Assembly: GCF_026262505.1 (NCBI RefSeq)
Contig: NC_067207.1
Coordinates: 24,644,082 to 24,708,081, forward strand
Source: Trichomonas vaginalis G3
Lineage: Eukaryota > Parabasalia > Trichomonadida > Trichomonadidae
Length of the DNA stretch: 64,000 nt
Direction of reading: 5' to 3'
Both the position numbers and the translations under genes were made by a program. The stretch's first letter is position 1; every line of letters starts with the position of its first letter. Positions 27,590 to 37,075 of this stretch are shown here, piece after piece. The notes beneath the pieces are model-generated. The model had not been told where the DNA came from and did not search any database. It was given only the letters and a program-made list of their open reading frames with translations.

Positions 27590-27736
27590 TGGTTTGTTTT
27601 CAAACTGGTTGTTTAGGTTTTTTAAGTCGGTCTAAAACTTCCTGAGGTATAGGAAGAACTTGACAAACACGTGGTGTAACTGCTGGAAGCCGACAAATCC
27701 ATCTTGAACCCATTTGTCTCAATGCTGTATTGTTCA
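27590..27736 (-). pseudogene. Broken copy of the 50-aa Cys/Pro protein
   Basis: Minus-strand counterpart of 11156-11308 in the same position, with MNNTALRQMGSRWICRLPAV at its start. Broken. Confidence 0.45.
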
Positions 27737-27756
27737 TTTCATCTCAGTAAAAAACT

Positions 27757-28154
27757 TTACATTCCCCACGTTTGAGGCGGTTGAGGTGGTTTTGTTTACC
27801 CATTGTTGTGCATGGTTATATCCTCTGTTAAAGAATCTTTCACCTTGGTCCATATAGTGTCCTGCTTGGTTATAGTAGTCATTTGCTTTGTTATAATAGT
27901 TTCCTGCTTGTCTTCCTACATTGTCCATCCATCCTTGAAACTTTTCCTCTTGTTTCAGGATTTGGAATAAGATTTGTTGCATCTCGTGCTACATCCCAAC
28001 CTTTCTGTACAGTTTGTAATAGGTTGTGCTTTCTCTTTAAGTATACCTAATGTACTCAAAATCTTCCTTCCAATTCCAAATGCACTCTAGCTATTGTTCC
28101 CACTGCGGGCAAAAATCTGGATGCAACTCCTGCTAATGCGCCAAATAAACCCAT
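27757..28154 (-). pseudogene. Broken copy of MGLFG Gly-rich protein
   Basis: Counterpart of 10736-11136. Encodes MGLFGALAGVASRF and the NYYNKANDYYNQAGHYMDQG region. It shares a short AT-rich spacer with the divergent integrase at 28173. Broken. Confidence 0.65.
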
Positions 28155-28172
28155 TTCTTATAGGATAAAAAA

Positions 28173-29130
28173 ATGACGAATCCAAACAAGGACCCTATGT
28201 TTCTAAAGCGACAAAGAAAGCACTCATGGTAAAAATCTTTAGTTCAACACCAAATGCTTGGTTTATGGATATCTTGGAAAACATTCCGAGGTATAGAGAA
28301 GATGAACCACCATACTGGTTAATATTTGTTGGTCAAAACACAAGATACTGTGAAGCCATACCATTATGGTCCAAAAATATTTTAGATGTGAAAACTGCTT
28401 TGACAATATTCGTTGACAAATACCATCCAACAAAACTGACATCTGACTGTGAAAGTTCTTTCAAATCAGATGATGTAAAAAACTATCTGCGTTCAAAAAA
28501 TGTAAACCAATATTTCATTGTCGACCAAAACCATTCTGCTCTTGGTGTCATTGACGGTTGTATAAAAATGTTAAGAGACTTAAACCAACCACAAGGTGGT
28601 GAAGCAAATGAAATGTCATATGACGACAAATATAGACACTTCTCCATGGCAAAGATGAGACAAGTTTTAAATATTTACAATAACCGTAAACAAAAAGGTT
28701 TGGGAAACCACTCCCCCGAAGAAATGAAAAACAACCCTGACTTAGAGAAAGACTATATATTTAATAATTTAGTCAAAAGAGACAAACAAGAAAGAATGCC
28801 GGGCTTCAAACTTCAGAAAGGTGACAAAGTAAAAATAGAAATACCTAAACGCGACCCATATGAAAATACTATTGACTATGACAACAATGGAACCCGATAG
28901 GTACTCACATTCGTGTTCGTAAAAATAGAAGAAAGTATACAAGAGAATATTATGAAGTTTTAGGCAAACATGGCAAAATGTACACACTGCAAGCAGAAGA
29001 TAAAACTACTATTGCCAGACCTCGTTTCAAACTTGTCAAAGTTCAAGGTGGTATACTTTCAAAGACAGTTCCTAACAAATATAAGACAACTCCTGACGAA
29101 TATGCTAAAGAAGTTGAAAATGACGACTAA
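28173..29130 (+). pseudogene. rve-type integrase, broken copy
   Basis: The best-preserved integrase in the window. An open 224-aa stretch covers FMDILENIPR, the central KTALTIFVDKYHP strand, TSDCESSFKSDD, NHSALGVIDGCIKML (third catalytic region) and the SH3-like KKGDKVKIEIPKR-type end. Maverick integrases catalyse strand transfer of the element tips and give 5-6 bp target duplications. Divergent from the MGLFG gene. Broken in a few places. Confidence 0.85.
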
Positions 29131-30448
29131 GCAATTCTATACCATGCGTAAACTGTCATGTAAGGTGGCATGTATTCTTTACTTTGTCCCGTTGTTTGCG
29201 TATATCCTGAAACGCGATGTGTATGGTTTCCTCCTCCCTCAGTGTTACTCCAGTAACAATTTATAGCAAACTTAACGTTGTCTTTAACATCATATCCTTT
29301 ACCTTTTGTCATTCCTGACCAATCCCAATATCTATGCTTATGCCAACCTGCTTGAGATGTACTTAAATCTATGTAGTGACTGTGCGCAGGTAAATTTTCA
29401 CCTGAAATCGTTTTACTTCCACCTGTTTCCTTTGAAGAGTTTGCACAATACAAAAACCTGTCGACTATTTGAGTCCAAGTTCCAAAACCAAGTACTACTT
29501 CTGGTCTGGTAGAGTTCATTGAAACATATAATGAGCCAACCGGGTAAATAAGATTCGGCAAAATTTGTTAAGCACATTGAGTTCCTGTCTTAGATGCATA
29601 ATAATATTGTCATTAGATATCAAAGTATCTACAAGACTTGTTGCCGGTGGTATTGTTGGACCTTTACTTGGCAAGGTTGTGTTTAGTGTAATATCATCTG
29701 CTGTAAAAGTTGTAAAACTTGTATGTGTATGAGTCTTATTTGCTTTCTTCTCTAACTCATCGTTAACATAAGTTTTATCTGCTTTAAGGTCTAAACATCC
29801 TGAAACCCATCCTGTATCAGCTTTAGTTTTAAAAATCTTCGATGTCCATTCATGATACCATTCAGCCCTTTCTTTAATTTCATTATCTTTTTCATCCACA
29901 TATTCCTTATCCGCCTTCTTCACTAACACACTAGCCATAAGTCCCTTATCTACCTTATTTTCAAGGCTAACGTTTAAGACTGTTATTTCAGATATAGAAT
30001 GTATATGAGTCTTTTTAGAATATTCGTTTTCAGCTCTTGTCACTTCACTTGACATTTTATTGTCAACATATGTTTTGTCTGCTAGTTCAGGATGAGTATG
30101 TTCTTTTGTTGCATAAGCATTGTTAGCTCTTTCTTCTTCTTTTGCTATTGCATCGTCTACATATTCTTTGTCAGCTTTGTTGTCAACATCTGCTTTCAAA
30201 AGAAGTTCATTTATAGGTTTCTCGTTTAAAGTTCCTTTTGTTGGATTTATACAGACAGTATTGTTCTTCTTGTCTTGAAACAGAAACTCATCTGTCATTG
30301 GGTTTAATGTCAGTTTTAAGTTTCCTTCTTTCAATGACTCAGATATCTTAGAATAGTTTGAAAAGTTTGTTGTGTTCTTATTTAGAGCTTGCATAATGAG
30401 TTGTCGGTTGTGTTGTATTTCTCTTATGGAAGCAATATCTTTCGACAT
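29127..30448 (-). pseudogene. Phage-like tail fibre, broken copy
   Basis: Counterpart of 8531-9767. Repeated KADKxYVD and THTH elements with a different internal repeat count, then the YPVGSLYVSMNSTRP...LPAHSH...MPPYMTVYAWYR end. The stop overlaps the integrase stop by 4 bp, as in B1. Broken but mostly visible. Confidence 0.8.
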
Positions 30449-30466
30449 TTTTATTATAGATAAAAT

Positions 30467-31314
30467 ATGCTTTCAATAGAAAAAGAAAATTCAAGAGTTG
30501 CTACAACTAAACCATTAGATGAACTTTTTACTAATGTCGGTCAAAAGTTTGAGACAGAGACGTAAAGCATGAAGGCTATCGTTTTGACTACCCATTAAGA
30601 TGGCTAAGAGACCCATCTGTCACAAAAGCTATTGGCTTTCGTAGAATGAAGTTCATTTCAGAAGCCATACATGGTTTCCCATTTACGGTCGGTTTTGAAG
30701 TTCGATACTATAACAAAGAAAAACGTATGTATGAGAAATTTGAACAGGGAAAACTTTTACAAGTTAGTTTGCTTGTAAACTTAGAAACAACTCTTCAAGC
30801 TTTTCAAGAAAAAATAAACGATATCTATATCGAATATGCAAACCAGTATAACATTGACGAAGGAGAATACCATCTCGATATTATTTATGACAGGAAAAAT
30901 GCAACTGTTAAAATCAATAAAATAGAAGACCTTGGAGAAAACGTTTATATTTCTACAAAATATAACAACTTGGCATGGTATAGATTTATGAGGATGTTAA
31001 ATCAGCCTGCAGCATATCCAGTACACCCAGACTTTTATGAAGTCGAAAACCCTAATGGAACATATGAAAATGTTTTCGACCCAGCTGCTATTATTGTTCA
31101 TGCTTCATTTTCTGGCGCTCAAAACTCTTTCTTATGCTTGGCAAATGACTTTTACGAAAAACCTACAAAGTTATACGAACCACCAAGTGGAAGTATTTCA
31201 GACTTTCAAGTATGGTTTACTACAGATGGAAGAAAAAGAATAATTCCATTATACCATGCGTTTTACTTAGAACTTAGTTTCATATACAACTACTATCGAA
31301 CGATAAAAATATAA
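30467..31314 (+). pseudogene. Penton-like minor capsid protein, broken copy
   Basis: Nearly identical to 7664-8512; a 222-aa open stretch covers the central helix and the FQVWFTTDGRKRIIPLY end. Divergent from the tail fibre. Confidence 0.6.
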
Positions 31315-31318
31315 TTTT

Positions 31319-31561
31319 TTAATACGGTTGAGGTGTTGGATTTGGTTGCCAACTAGACTGTGGTGCAGGTTCAGGCTGTTGTATAACAGGAGCTTGTTCT
31401 TCTGGTTCAGGGTCTTTAGGTATAATACCAACGAACTGACCTACTCTTTTACCAATATTTTTGACTCCGTTCCCAATTCCTCTTCCTACGGTTTTTATTC
31501 CATTCCATATACCTCTTCCAACATTTCGAAAGAAGTTTCCTATCTTACTGAAGAAACCCAT
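31319..31561 (-). CDS. MGFFS Gly-rich amphipathic protein (membrane-active candidate)
   Basis: 80 aa, open. MGFFSKIGNFFRNVGRGIWNG opens a Gly-spaced amphipathic region (NVGRG, NGIKTVGRG, NGVKNIGKR) that would form a cationic helix with a hydrophobic face, ending at VGQFVGIIP. A Pro/Gln/Glu-rich tail follows (...PNPTPQPY). This layout (short lytic-type helix plus Pro-rich tail) recalls membrane-penetration proteins of non-enveloped viruses such as adenovirus protein VI; homology is not claimed. It sits with penton-like and fibre genes. TTTTTACATATAGTAAA precedes the start. Confidence 0.7.
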   Translation of the reverse strand: MGFFSKIGNFFRNVGRGIWNGIKTVGRGIGNGVKNIGKRVGQFVGIIPKDPEPEEQAPVIQQPEPAPQSSWQPNPTPQPY

Positions 31562-31579
31562 TTTACTATATGTAAAAAT

Positions 31580-31955
31580 CTAATGTCCACCTAGTCTTTT
31601 GCGTTTCCTGTTGAGTTCCATAGCATTCTTTAACTGGAGCTCATACATTCTGTTTCTCCTCTGGTAGAAAACATATTCTGGGTCAACTCCTGTGTTCGAC
31701 TCGCGTTCTGTCATCTGCATAAAGTTGTTTATATCACCATTCAGGGTTTGTATAAAACTCTTTCCATCTCATATTTGCATTACCATTGGTGGCAAACCTA
31801 ACGCAGCGTCATTTGACATTGGCAGTTTGCATTTGTACATCTGTTGGCACTTGACCATAGTTTGCCATTGCAGTTTGTATTCTAACTTCATTTGGAATAT
31901 TCTCTGGGTTTGGTTGTCCAGGTTGCTGCGCATTCGCTAAGTTCTGTGCGTCCAT
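31580..31955 (-). pseudogene. Broken copy of the 7037-type protein
   Basis: Counterpart of 7037-7399 with MDAQNLANAQQPGQPNPENI at its start and the RKRKRLGGH-type end. Preceded by TTTTTATCTAATATTAA. Broken. Confidence 0.6.
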
Positions 31956-31982
31956 TTAATATTAGATAAAAATATCTCTTAC

Positions 31983-32110
31983 GAGTACATATACTGAACA
32001 TTTGCAGGCATTGGTTCATCTTCATATTCTCTGTACTTTTCTGCCACGTCATAATAATAATATGACACAATGGAAAAAAACCTAAAACTAACAATCCGAT
32101 TTCAACCACA
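31983..32110 (-). pseudogene. Broken copy of small membrane protein
   Basis: Counterpart of 6882-7013, overlapping the MTase 3' end; EIGLLVLGFF-type hydrophobic sequence is visible. Broken. Confidence 0.4.
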
Positions 32111-32914
32111 TTTACTTACTAATAAAATTTCTTTATTGTGACACTTTCTCCGGTTTATAGGACCTCTCTCATATTCTATCTTGTCATATCTAAACTCATA
32201 GTCATGTATGTCCTCTAACCATCTCATAACGGTTTCCAAACCACTTTTATCGGATGTAAAGTAAAAGCATGGATGGTTATGTATAACGTCTAAAGTTTCT
32301 AAAGAGTCTCTCAAAGTCCAGTCTACTTGGTATTGAAAATCCCATGTGTTATAGAACGGCGGGTCCACTATAAAGAAAACATTTTCCTTGTCTTTATATT
32401 TTTCATACAACTCTGTCCAATGACATCTCACAAACTCTATACCCTCAATATATTTTTCTATGTTCTCTTTGAAAACATTTGTATAGTTAAGATATAAAAC
32501 TTTTGACATAAGTGTTTCAATGTCATGAACTCTTATAGCACCACTATATAATAGTCTAGCAGATATACTATCCCAGTCTATATATTCTGCTTTTTTCAAA
32601 ACCTCTCTCACAATATTTTTCTTATCTAATGGTATACGTTCCATCTTACCTATAGGTATCTTTTCTTTTAACTCTTTCAATATATTGTTTGTGTCTGGAA
32701 TATGTTTGAGACGGTTCATATAGTTGTCGAAGTCATTGCATATAATCTTTGAGTCTGGGAATATTGTATGACATAAATGGGATATATAGAAACTTCCACC
32801 GAACAAATCTACAAATGTTAGACCATTCGGTAGTTTCTTAAGTTCTCTCAATATAATATCGTTACATCTACTCTTATTTCCAAAGAACGGTAACGGTGGT
32901 TTTGTAAAATTCAT
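32102..32914 (-). CDS. D12-class (Dam-like) N6-adenine methyltransferase
   Basis: 270 aa, open and nearly identical to 6079-6897. PFFGNKSRCND, FVDLFGGSF and VDPPFYNTWDF are all present; here motif IV reads DPPFY against DPPFF in B1. It is the last gene before the tip. TTTTTATTATTATATATAA precedes the start, and two AAAAGTGACA words at 32946-32966 lie just upstream. Confidence 0.9.
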   Translation of the reverse strand: MNFTKPPLPFFGNKSRCNDIILRELKKLPNGLTFVDLFGGSFYISHLCHTIFPDSKIICNDFDNYMNRLKHIPDTNNILKELKEKIPIGKMERIPLDKKNIVREVLKKAEYIDWDSISARLLYSGAIRVHDIETLMSKVLYLNYTNVFKENIEKYIEGIEFVRCHWTELYEKYKDKENVFFIVDPPFYNTWDFQYQVDWTLRDSLETLDVIHNHPCFYFTSDKSGLETVMRWLEDIHDYEFRYDKIEYERGPINRRKCHNKEILLVSKCG

Positions 32915-32939
32915 TTATATATAATAATAAAAATGTTTT

Positions 32940-33183
32940 TCCCCGAAAAGTGACAGAAAAGTGACAAAACATGAAAACATATATAATTTGTGAAAAGCGA
33001 CACATTATATAATGTTTTCGACCCAGAAGACTAACAATTTTCCGAATAAAAACTTCATTTATACTAAACATCTTCGGGGCTAGAGGGCGCAACGCGCCTG
33101 GAAGCCCTCCAAATATAAACTTCATTTATACTAAACATCTTCAGGGCTAGAAGGGGCGCAGCCCCTGGAAGCCCCACTACCTT
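32940..33183. repeat. Doubled terminal inverted repeat of B2
   Basis: Inverse of 5111-5240. The outermost ~75 bp (CTTCATTTATACTAAACATCTTC...CTGGAAGCCC) occur twice in tandem, at 33050-33105 and 33118-33177. The two hairpins differ (GGCGC-AAC-GCGCC and GGGGC-GCA-GCCCC) but both pair fully. CCCCACTACC followed by a T run ends the element. Confidence 0.9.
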
Positions 33184-33291
33184 TTTTTTTTCAACCTTTT
33201 TGATCAAACCCTACACATGCATAAATCAGCAAAGTTGCTTATTGCTCAATATAAAATTTTTGTAAAGAATTGTGTATCAAAAGTGACAATT

Positions 33292-34233
33292 ATGAACGAA
33301 ACTCGTAACCAGAAGATTCAGAGATTAAAGCAAATTCGAGAAGAATTCAACGGAATATCACATTCATTAGCTAATGGAACAGGAATACCGCGCTTAAAAA
33401 TCGAACATGAAGCAGATATTGAACCGTTGACAATAAATTCAGACGTTAAAAAGTATATTGATCAAATAAATAGGACGTTAGTTTTAGATGAGCCAAAAGT
33501 ACACAGAAATGCTTATCAAAAGCAGCTTATTGCATCATCTGCAAGAATTAAAAGAATTAATAATGGATATTCAATTGTCAATTCTATTAAATCACCTCGA
33601 ATTTTAATGAAAAAGCAATATTCTACCAGTGTGCCATTTGTTTCCGAAAAAGAATCGATTACACCAGAAAGTCCTCATTTTATTCCAGATTTAGGTCCAA
33701 AAGCAACATTTATTCTACCTCAAGAGATTGTTGAAGATAGTTTATCTAGTAAGAAATCAAACGATCTTAATAAATTAGAATATAAAATTAAAGAAGATGA
33801 GAGAAGACTACTGAATGATTTTGCAAATAAAATGAATGTTAGAGAAACACATAGAGAAGAAATTATGAAACAACGCCACAAAGATTTTATTCAATTTGGC
33901 TTTGAAGAAAGTAATCGGCGTGCGAACAGAGCACAAAAGATATTTGAGATTAGATATCTAAGAGAGAACGATTGGGAGTGGTGGAGTCCCCTTCTCGACA
34001 CTTTTCAAACTTCTACGCCAGGAATTTATGATCTTGAATGTTTGGAAGATCTTTCCAAACTTAATGAGCTTACGGAATATAACATCTCTAAGGTATTTAA
34101 GAAAGGGGCTAAAAAATCTCCAAACGCAAAAGAAGTTTATCGGAAAACATTAAGATTAGCGAATGAATTTGGTCATTTTCTATCTCCTGCCAAACTCAAC
34201 CTGGCTTTCAAAACTATTGATGATAAATTATAA
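33292..34233 (+). CDS. Host-like hypothetical protein
   Basis: 313 aa from this ATG; another in-frame ATG at 33217 would add 25 residues. No family recognised. Lys/Glu/Arg-rich coiled-coil-like stretches at ~180-240 (KLEYKIKEDERRLLNDFANK) and a C-terminal segment with a WEWWSPLLDTF cluster. Codon use is AT-rich and unlike the elements, and no TTTTTA start word is present. AAAAGTGACA lies 3 bases before ATG 33292, which favours the internal start. The B2 tip is only about 110 bp upstream, so the native promoter has probably been displaced or shortened. Confidence 0.65.
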   Translation: MNETRNQKIQRLKQIREEFNGISHSLANGTGIPRLKIEHEADIEPLTINSDVKKYIDQINRTLVLDEPKVHRNAYQKQLIASSARIKRINNGYSIVNSIKSPRILMKKQYSTSVPFVSEKESITPESPHFIPDLGPKATFILPQEIVEDSLSSKKSNDLNKLEYKIKEDERRLLNDFANKMNVRETHREEIMKQRHKDFIQFGFEESNRRANRAQKIFEIRYLRENDWEWWSPLLDTFQTSTPGIYDLECLEDLSKLNELTEYNISKVFKKGAKKSPNAKEVYRKTLRLANEFGHFLSPAKLNLAFKTIDDKL

Positions 34234-34393
34234 GATTGTTAGTTCAATTTGTAATGTATATAATAAAATTATCATGCTATTTTGTATTTTCTTGGATATA
34301 ATTTTCTTTGATGCGAATTAGATGATTTTCTTGGGTTATCTCTTTTCATGTAGCCTTCTCATCGAAACAAAACATTTATTTAAATTTTATTAG

Positions 34394-35233
34394 ACGATAT
34401 TCAACATAGCGAGAACAGACTCGCCGCACACACTCTTCTACGCGTTCGCCTTCCTCGCGTACTTCACCGGCTACATCTCCTCCGGCAACGGTAAGAGGCA
34501 GGCGTCGAGCGGGTACTCCTCCGAGGTGGACGACGTCATCAACATCTCGATCGACACAACACTGTCCGGCGACGGGCAGCAGCTGCTGGCGCGGATAGAA
34601 CAGGCGGCCCTCTTCGAGATCAGGAGAGCGATGTCGTTCGTTTTACCCGTCGCTCTTGACGTGCAGATGGAGCCATTCGCGAGGAACAAGACAGACGCGG
34701 ACGGCGCATTCTACGTGGGCGCCGTGAGTAATAGGCGCGCGCAGGGTTTCTCAGGGAAGGCGGGGTACGCCGTCAGGCCGGGCAAGAACAAAACGTTCCG
34801 CGTGTTCCTGGAGTACGCGGCTGGGGGAGACACATCGCTCACAGCAGTCGACACGAGCGGGACAGAACTCCCAGAGGACATCGTCAGCAGGGCGAAGAAG
34901 GCCCAGGTGTACGCGACCGAAGTGTTCAACACTGCGTTCGACATGAGCTTGAAACAGCTGTACAGTATCGCTCCGAAGGGGCTGCAGTCGAGGGAGAGGA
35001 ACGTCGCACGAGTGCTCGCGGCAATCAGGGACATTGGAAAAACAGCCGACGTCGCGAAGTCGTACGCGGACGGCAAGACGAACAAGGTCCAGAAGGGCAC
35101 TCGCATCATGATGTCGAGTCCGGCGTTCTGCATGATGGCGCGCCTCGCCGCCCTCATCTCGTCCACCATATGGAAGCCGATGAAGTTCATGAGCGACGAG
35201 CAGGCTGTCAACTTCATGAGGGACACCCTGTAG
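34394..35233 (+). pseudogene. Unrecognised protein of the GC-rich island, incomplete
   Basis: An open GC-rich frame that begins at the island's edge without an ATG of its own (first internal ATG 34526, 235 aa from there). The early part has a hydrophobic aromatic segment (LFYAFAFLAYFTGYI). The rest is mixed alpha/beta with NISIDTTLSGDGQQLLARIE and a basic Lys-rich stretch. No family recognised. It may be the remaining part of a longer viral or host gene; treated as an incomplete fossil. Confidence 0.5.
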
Positions 35234-35323
35234 ATGCAGCATACAGACAGGATATCGGAGCCTCTCAAATATCTGAGGTCCATGAAGTTCGGCGAGCTCC
35301 TCAAAATCATTCAGCTTGGTCAG

Positions 35324-35361
35324 TGAATAAAAATATATTTTTATTATTCGGTGTGATATTC
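35324..35361. terminator. Convergent 3' end junction in GC-rich island
   Basis: GAATAAAAATATATTTTTATTATTC is a near-palindromic AT block between two convergent GC-rich genes. AATAAA-type words in both directions resemble the convergent junctions of the Mavericks (for example 19663-19682 and 45563-45582). Confidence 0.5.
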
Positions 35362-35943
35362 TCAGAGGGATAAGTGTAACACGTCGACACCCTTCGTGGC
35401 GGCGCACCACACGGCTACCACGCAGAACGTGGCTACGATCACCAGGGCGAACAGTGCGCAGACGATGAGTATCATCAGTGTCCGCTCCTTTCCGCTCACT
35501 GGTACCACAGTCTTCTCGCCTGTTCCGCTGAACGCGCTGCAGTTGCACCTGTTGTAGTATATGGTGTCCATCACGAGGCTGTAGTACGTCAACCTCGTCC
35601 TCCGCGCGAGCTCCATGTACGTCATGTTGCTTCCCGCCCACGAGTAGTTTTCCACCATGCGGCTCGATTCGTTTCTGCCACTCAGACATAGCACCATTGT
35701 CTCCCAGTCGTAGTTGTCGGCGTCCGCCTTCGCGGTGAAGTCGAACACCCTCTTCCTCGTGTCGGCGTCCGTGGAGAAGTTAAGCCTGTCGAGGACGTCG
35801 CACACACTGTTATCGCCCTCCTTCAGGTCGTCCTGCAGGCCGAATGAGAGCCTCTTGCACACAGCGTACAGTGTGCCGAACATCTGGTCGTAGTACGGCA
35901 CGCCCCTGAGCGCCTGGACTGTCACTGTAGTTACCGCTGCCAT
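35362..35943 (-). CDS. Cys-containing single-pass membrane protein of GC-rich island
   Basis: 193 aa. An ectodomain of ~150 residues with about five cysteines (CKRL, VCDVL, LCLSGR, CNC) and N-glycosylation-type sites (NES, NYS, NMT). A strong C-terminal transmembrane helix follows (MILIVCALFALVIVATFCVV), then a short tail. The layout (Cys-rich ectodomain, C-terminal anchor) resembles entry-complex proteins of poxvirus-like viruses, but I see no specific match. The ATG at 35943 is chosen because ATTTTTATTTACTCATA precedes it; the frame is open to 36048, which would add 35 residues. Confidence 0.55.
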   Translation of the reverse strand: MAAVTTVTVQALRGVPYYDQMFGTLYAVCKRLSFGLQDDLKEGDNSVCDVLDRLNFSTDADTRKRVFDFTAKADADNYDWETMVLCLSGRNESSRMVENYSWAGSNMTYMELARRTRLTYYSLVMDTIYYNRCNCSAFSGTGEKTVVPVSGKERTLMILIVCALFALVIVATFCVVAVWCAATKGVDVLHLSL

Positions 35944-35966
35944 TATGAGTAAATAAAAATGAAGTG
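35944..35966 (-). promoter_or_regulatory. TTTTTAT-class start signal in GC-rich island
   Basis: Minus strand: TTCATTTTTATTTACTCATA immediately before ATG. It matches the TTTTTAT(C/T)-N8-12-ATG arrangement of Maverick genes (compare TTTTTATCTGAAGTAAATAC at the D capsid start), in DNA otherwise GC-rich. Confidence 0.5.
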
Positions 35967-36055
35967 GCCGTTTACTCCGTATCTCAGAATTTCGTAAGGT
36001 TGTTAGATTCCCGACGATAGGTGTCTTGGAAGATTTGCCTGGTGTCATTATAGTG

Positions 36056-36762
36056 TCTTTAAATCAAAAATTTTATTTTGGAGTTAGTTTTATTTCTAAA
36101 ACAAGAAAATAAAACGATAAAATATTTATATTTTATATAAGGACTTATATATTTAAAATAAATATCATTTTATTTTTTTCATTGGTGTCTGTCAAGCCAT
36201 AATACACTATTCAAAAATTCAATGTGCCTTGCGGTTTCAAAAGACACCTTTAAATTGAACGATAGCACAGACACTATTGAATTTTACCCATTTTATTTAG
36301 TTTTTACCCTTTTTATTTTTAAGAATTAATGACTGAAACAGCCGTTTTGCTATGACCTCAATCACTTTTATTTATTATTTTAAATATTATTTAATTTTAT
36401 TATTTGAATAGGCCAACTTATATTTGAGAAGCTCAATTTGAGATCACTTAATACATTGAAATATCATAAATATTGAAATATTAAAAAGTGTATTTCAAAA
36501 TATTGAAATTATAAAAATTTATAATACTGAAATTGAGACAAATTAATAAATTCAATGTGTTTTTTTTGAAATAACTCTCAAATATTATTTTTTTGTTTAT
36601 TTAATGATGAATAAATATGATTGCTTTAATCAATCATAAAAACTAATTTAAGTTTAAAATAATGAAAGGATAATTTGATCGTTTTTTAAAATACAATTAT
36701 TTTTGATGATTTGCAAGAATCTTTGAAAAGAATATAATATAGGTTCTATTTTTTTTTTAAAA
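36056..36762. other. AT-rich intergenic DNA without visible gene
   Basis: About 700 bp of very AT-rich sequence with scattered TATTGAAAT(A/T) words (36450-36540) and no ORF, palindrome or Maverick repeat. Probably host intergenic DNA up to the left tip of C. Confidence 0.6.
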
Positions 36763-36806
36763 AGGTAGTGGGGCTTCCAGGCGCGTTGCGCCCTCTAGCC
36801 CATAAA
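36763..36806. repeat. Left terminal inverted repeat of element C
   Basis: AAAAGGTAGTGGGGCTTCCAGGC then GCGTTGCGCC and CTCTAGCCC: a GGCGC-GTT-GCGCC hairpin with outer GGGCTTCC / TCTAGCCC arms. The outer ~40 bp equal the tips of B1 and B2; the DNA inside (ATAAAAAATTTCTGAGG) differs, so this is the opposite, capsid-side end. Confidence 0.85.
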
Positions 36807-37075
36807 AAATTTCTGAGGACGAGCCAGCCGGTGACTTTTTTGTAGAGCACTCAAAATAGTATAACTTTGTCCGGACAAATAAGGGTCTATCGTCGCTACA
36901 GGAAAAGTTACAGGCGTTCCAAGGAAGTATACTTTGAGAAGCCTTTTCCCCCTTATAGAATGAGATAGGACGGTTATTTTATAAAACTGACAACACTTTG
37001 ACCGAGTAGTTTTTTGTGCTGAACAAAAAGTGTCATATAAACATCTGTCAAAAACCGTTTTTTACTTCACTTAAA

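Larger units (their letters stand above)
24187..33183 (+). mobile_element. Maverick/Polinton element B2 (MTase half)
   Basis: The right half of a forward-oriented element: minisatellite, DEAIYLI gene, penton-like copies, polymerase N-terminal piece, Gly-rich protein, integrase, tail fibre, MGFFS protein, MTase and a doubled tip. The order mirrors B1 from 12585 down to its tip. Broken in roughly ten or more places; MTase and MGFFS are open. A few percent different from B1, so recent. Confidence 0.85.
34390..36055. other. GC-rich island of foreign composition
   Basis: About 1.6 kb with GC well above 50 percent, sharply bounded by AT-rich DNA near 34395 and near 36050. It holds two convergent genes, a 38-bp AT-rich convergent junction (TGAATAAAAATATATTTTTATT) and an AT-rich start signal on the right. 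The codon third positions are strongly G/C, unlike both host and Maverick genes. Signs of transfer; the source is not recognised. A large DNA virus is my leading guess. Confidence 0.75.

Noticed and set aside
5101-33183. Single 28-kb element with 7-kb inverted repeats
   Set aside because: Gene content, orientation and the N gap fit two opposed copies better; Polinton tips elsewhere here are short.
34711-35689. Two long minus-strand frames in the GC-rich island
   Set aside because: They overlap the plus-strand and 35362 genes, contain Arg/His/Leu-rich low-quality sequence and are expected shadows in GC-rich DNA.
34390-36055. GC-rich island as bacterial contamination
   Set aside because: It is inside the contig, genes lack ribosome-binding sites, and AT-rich start and end signals match the element style; not formally excluded.
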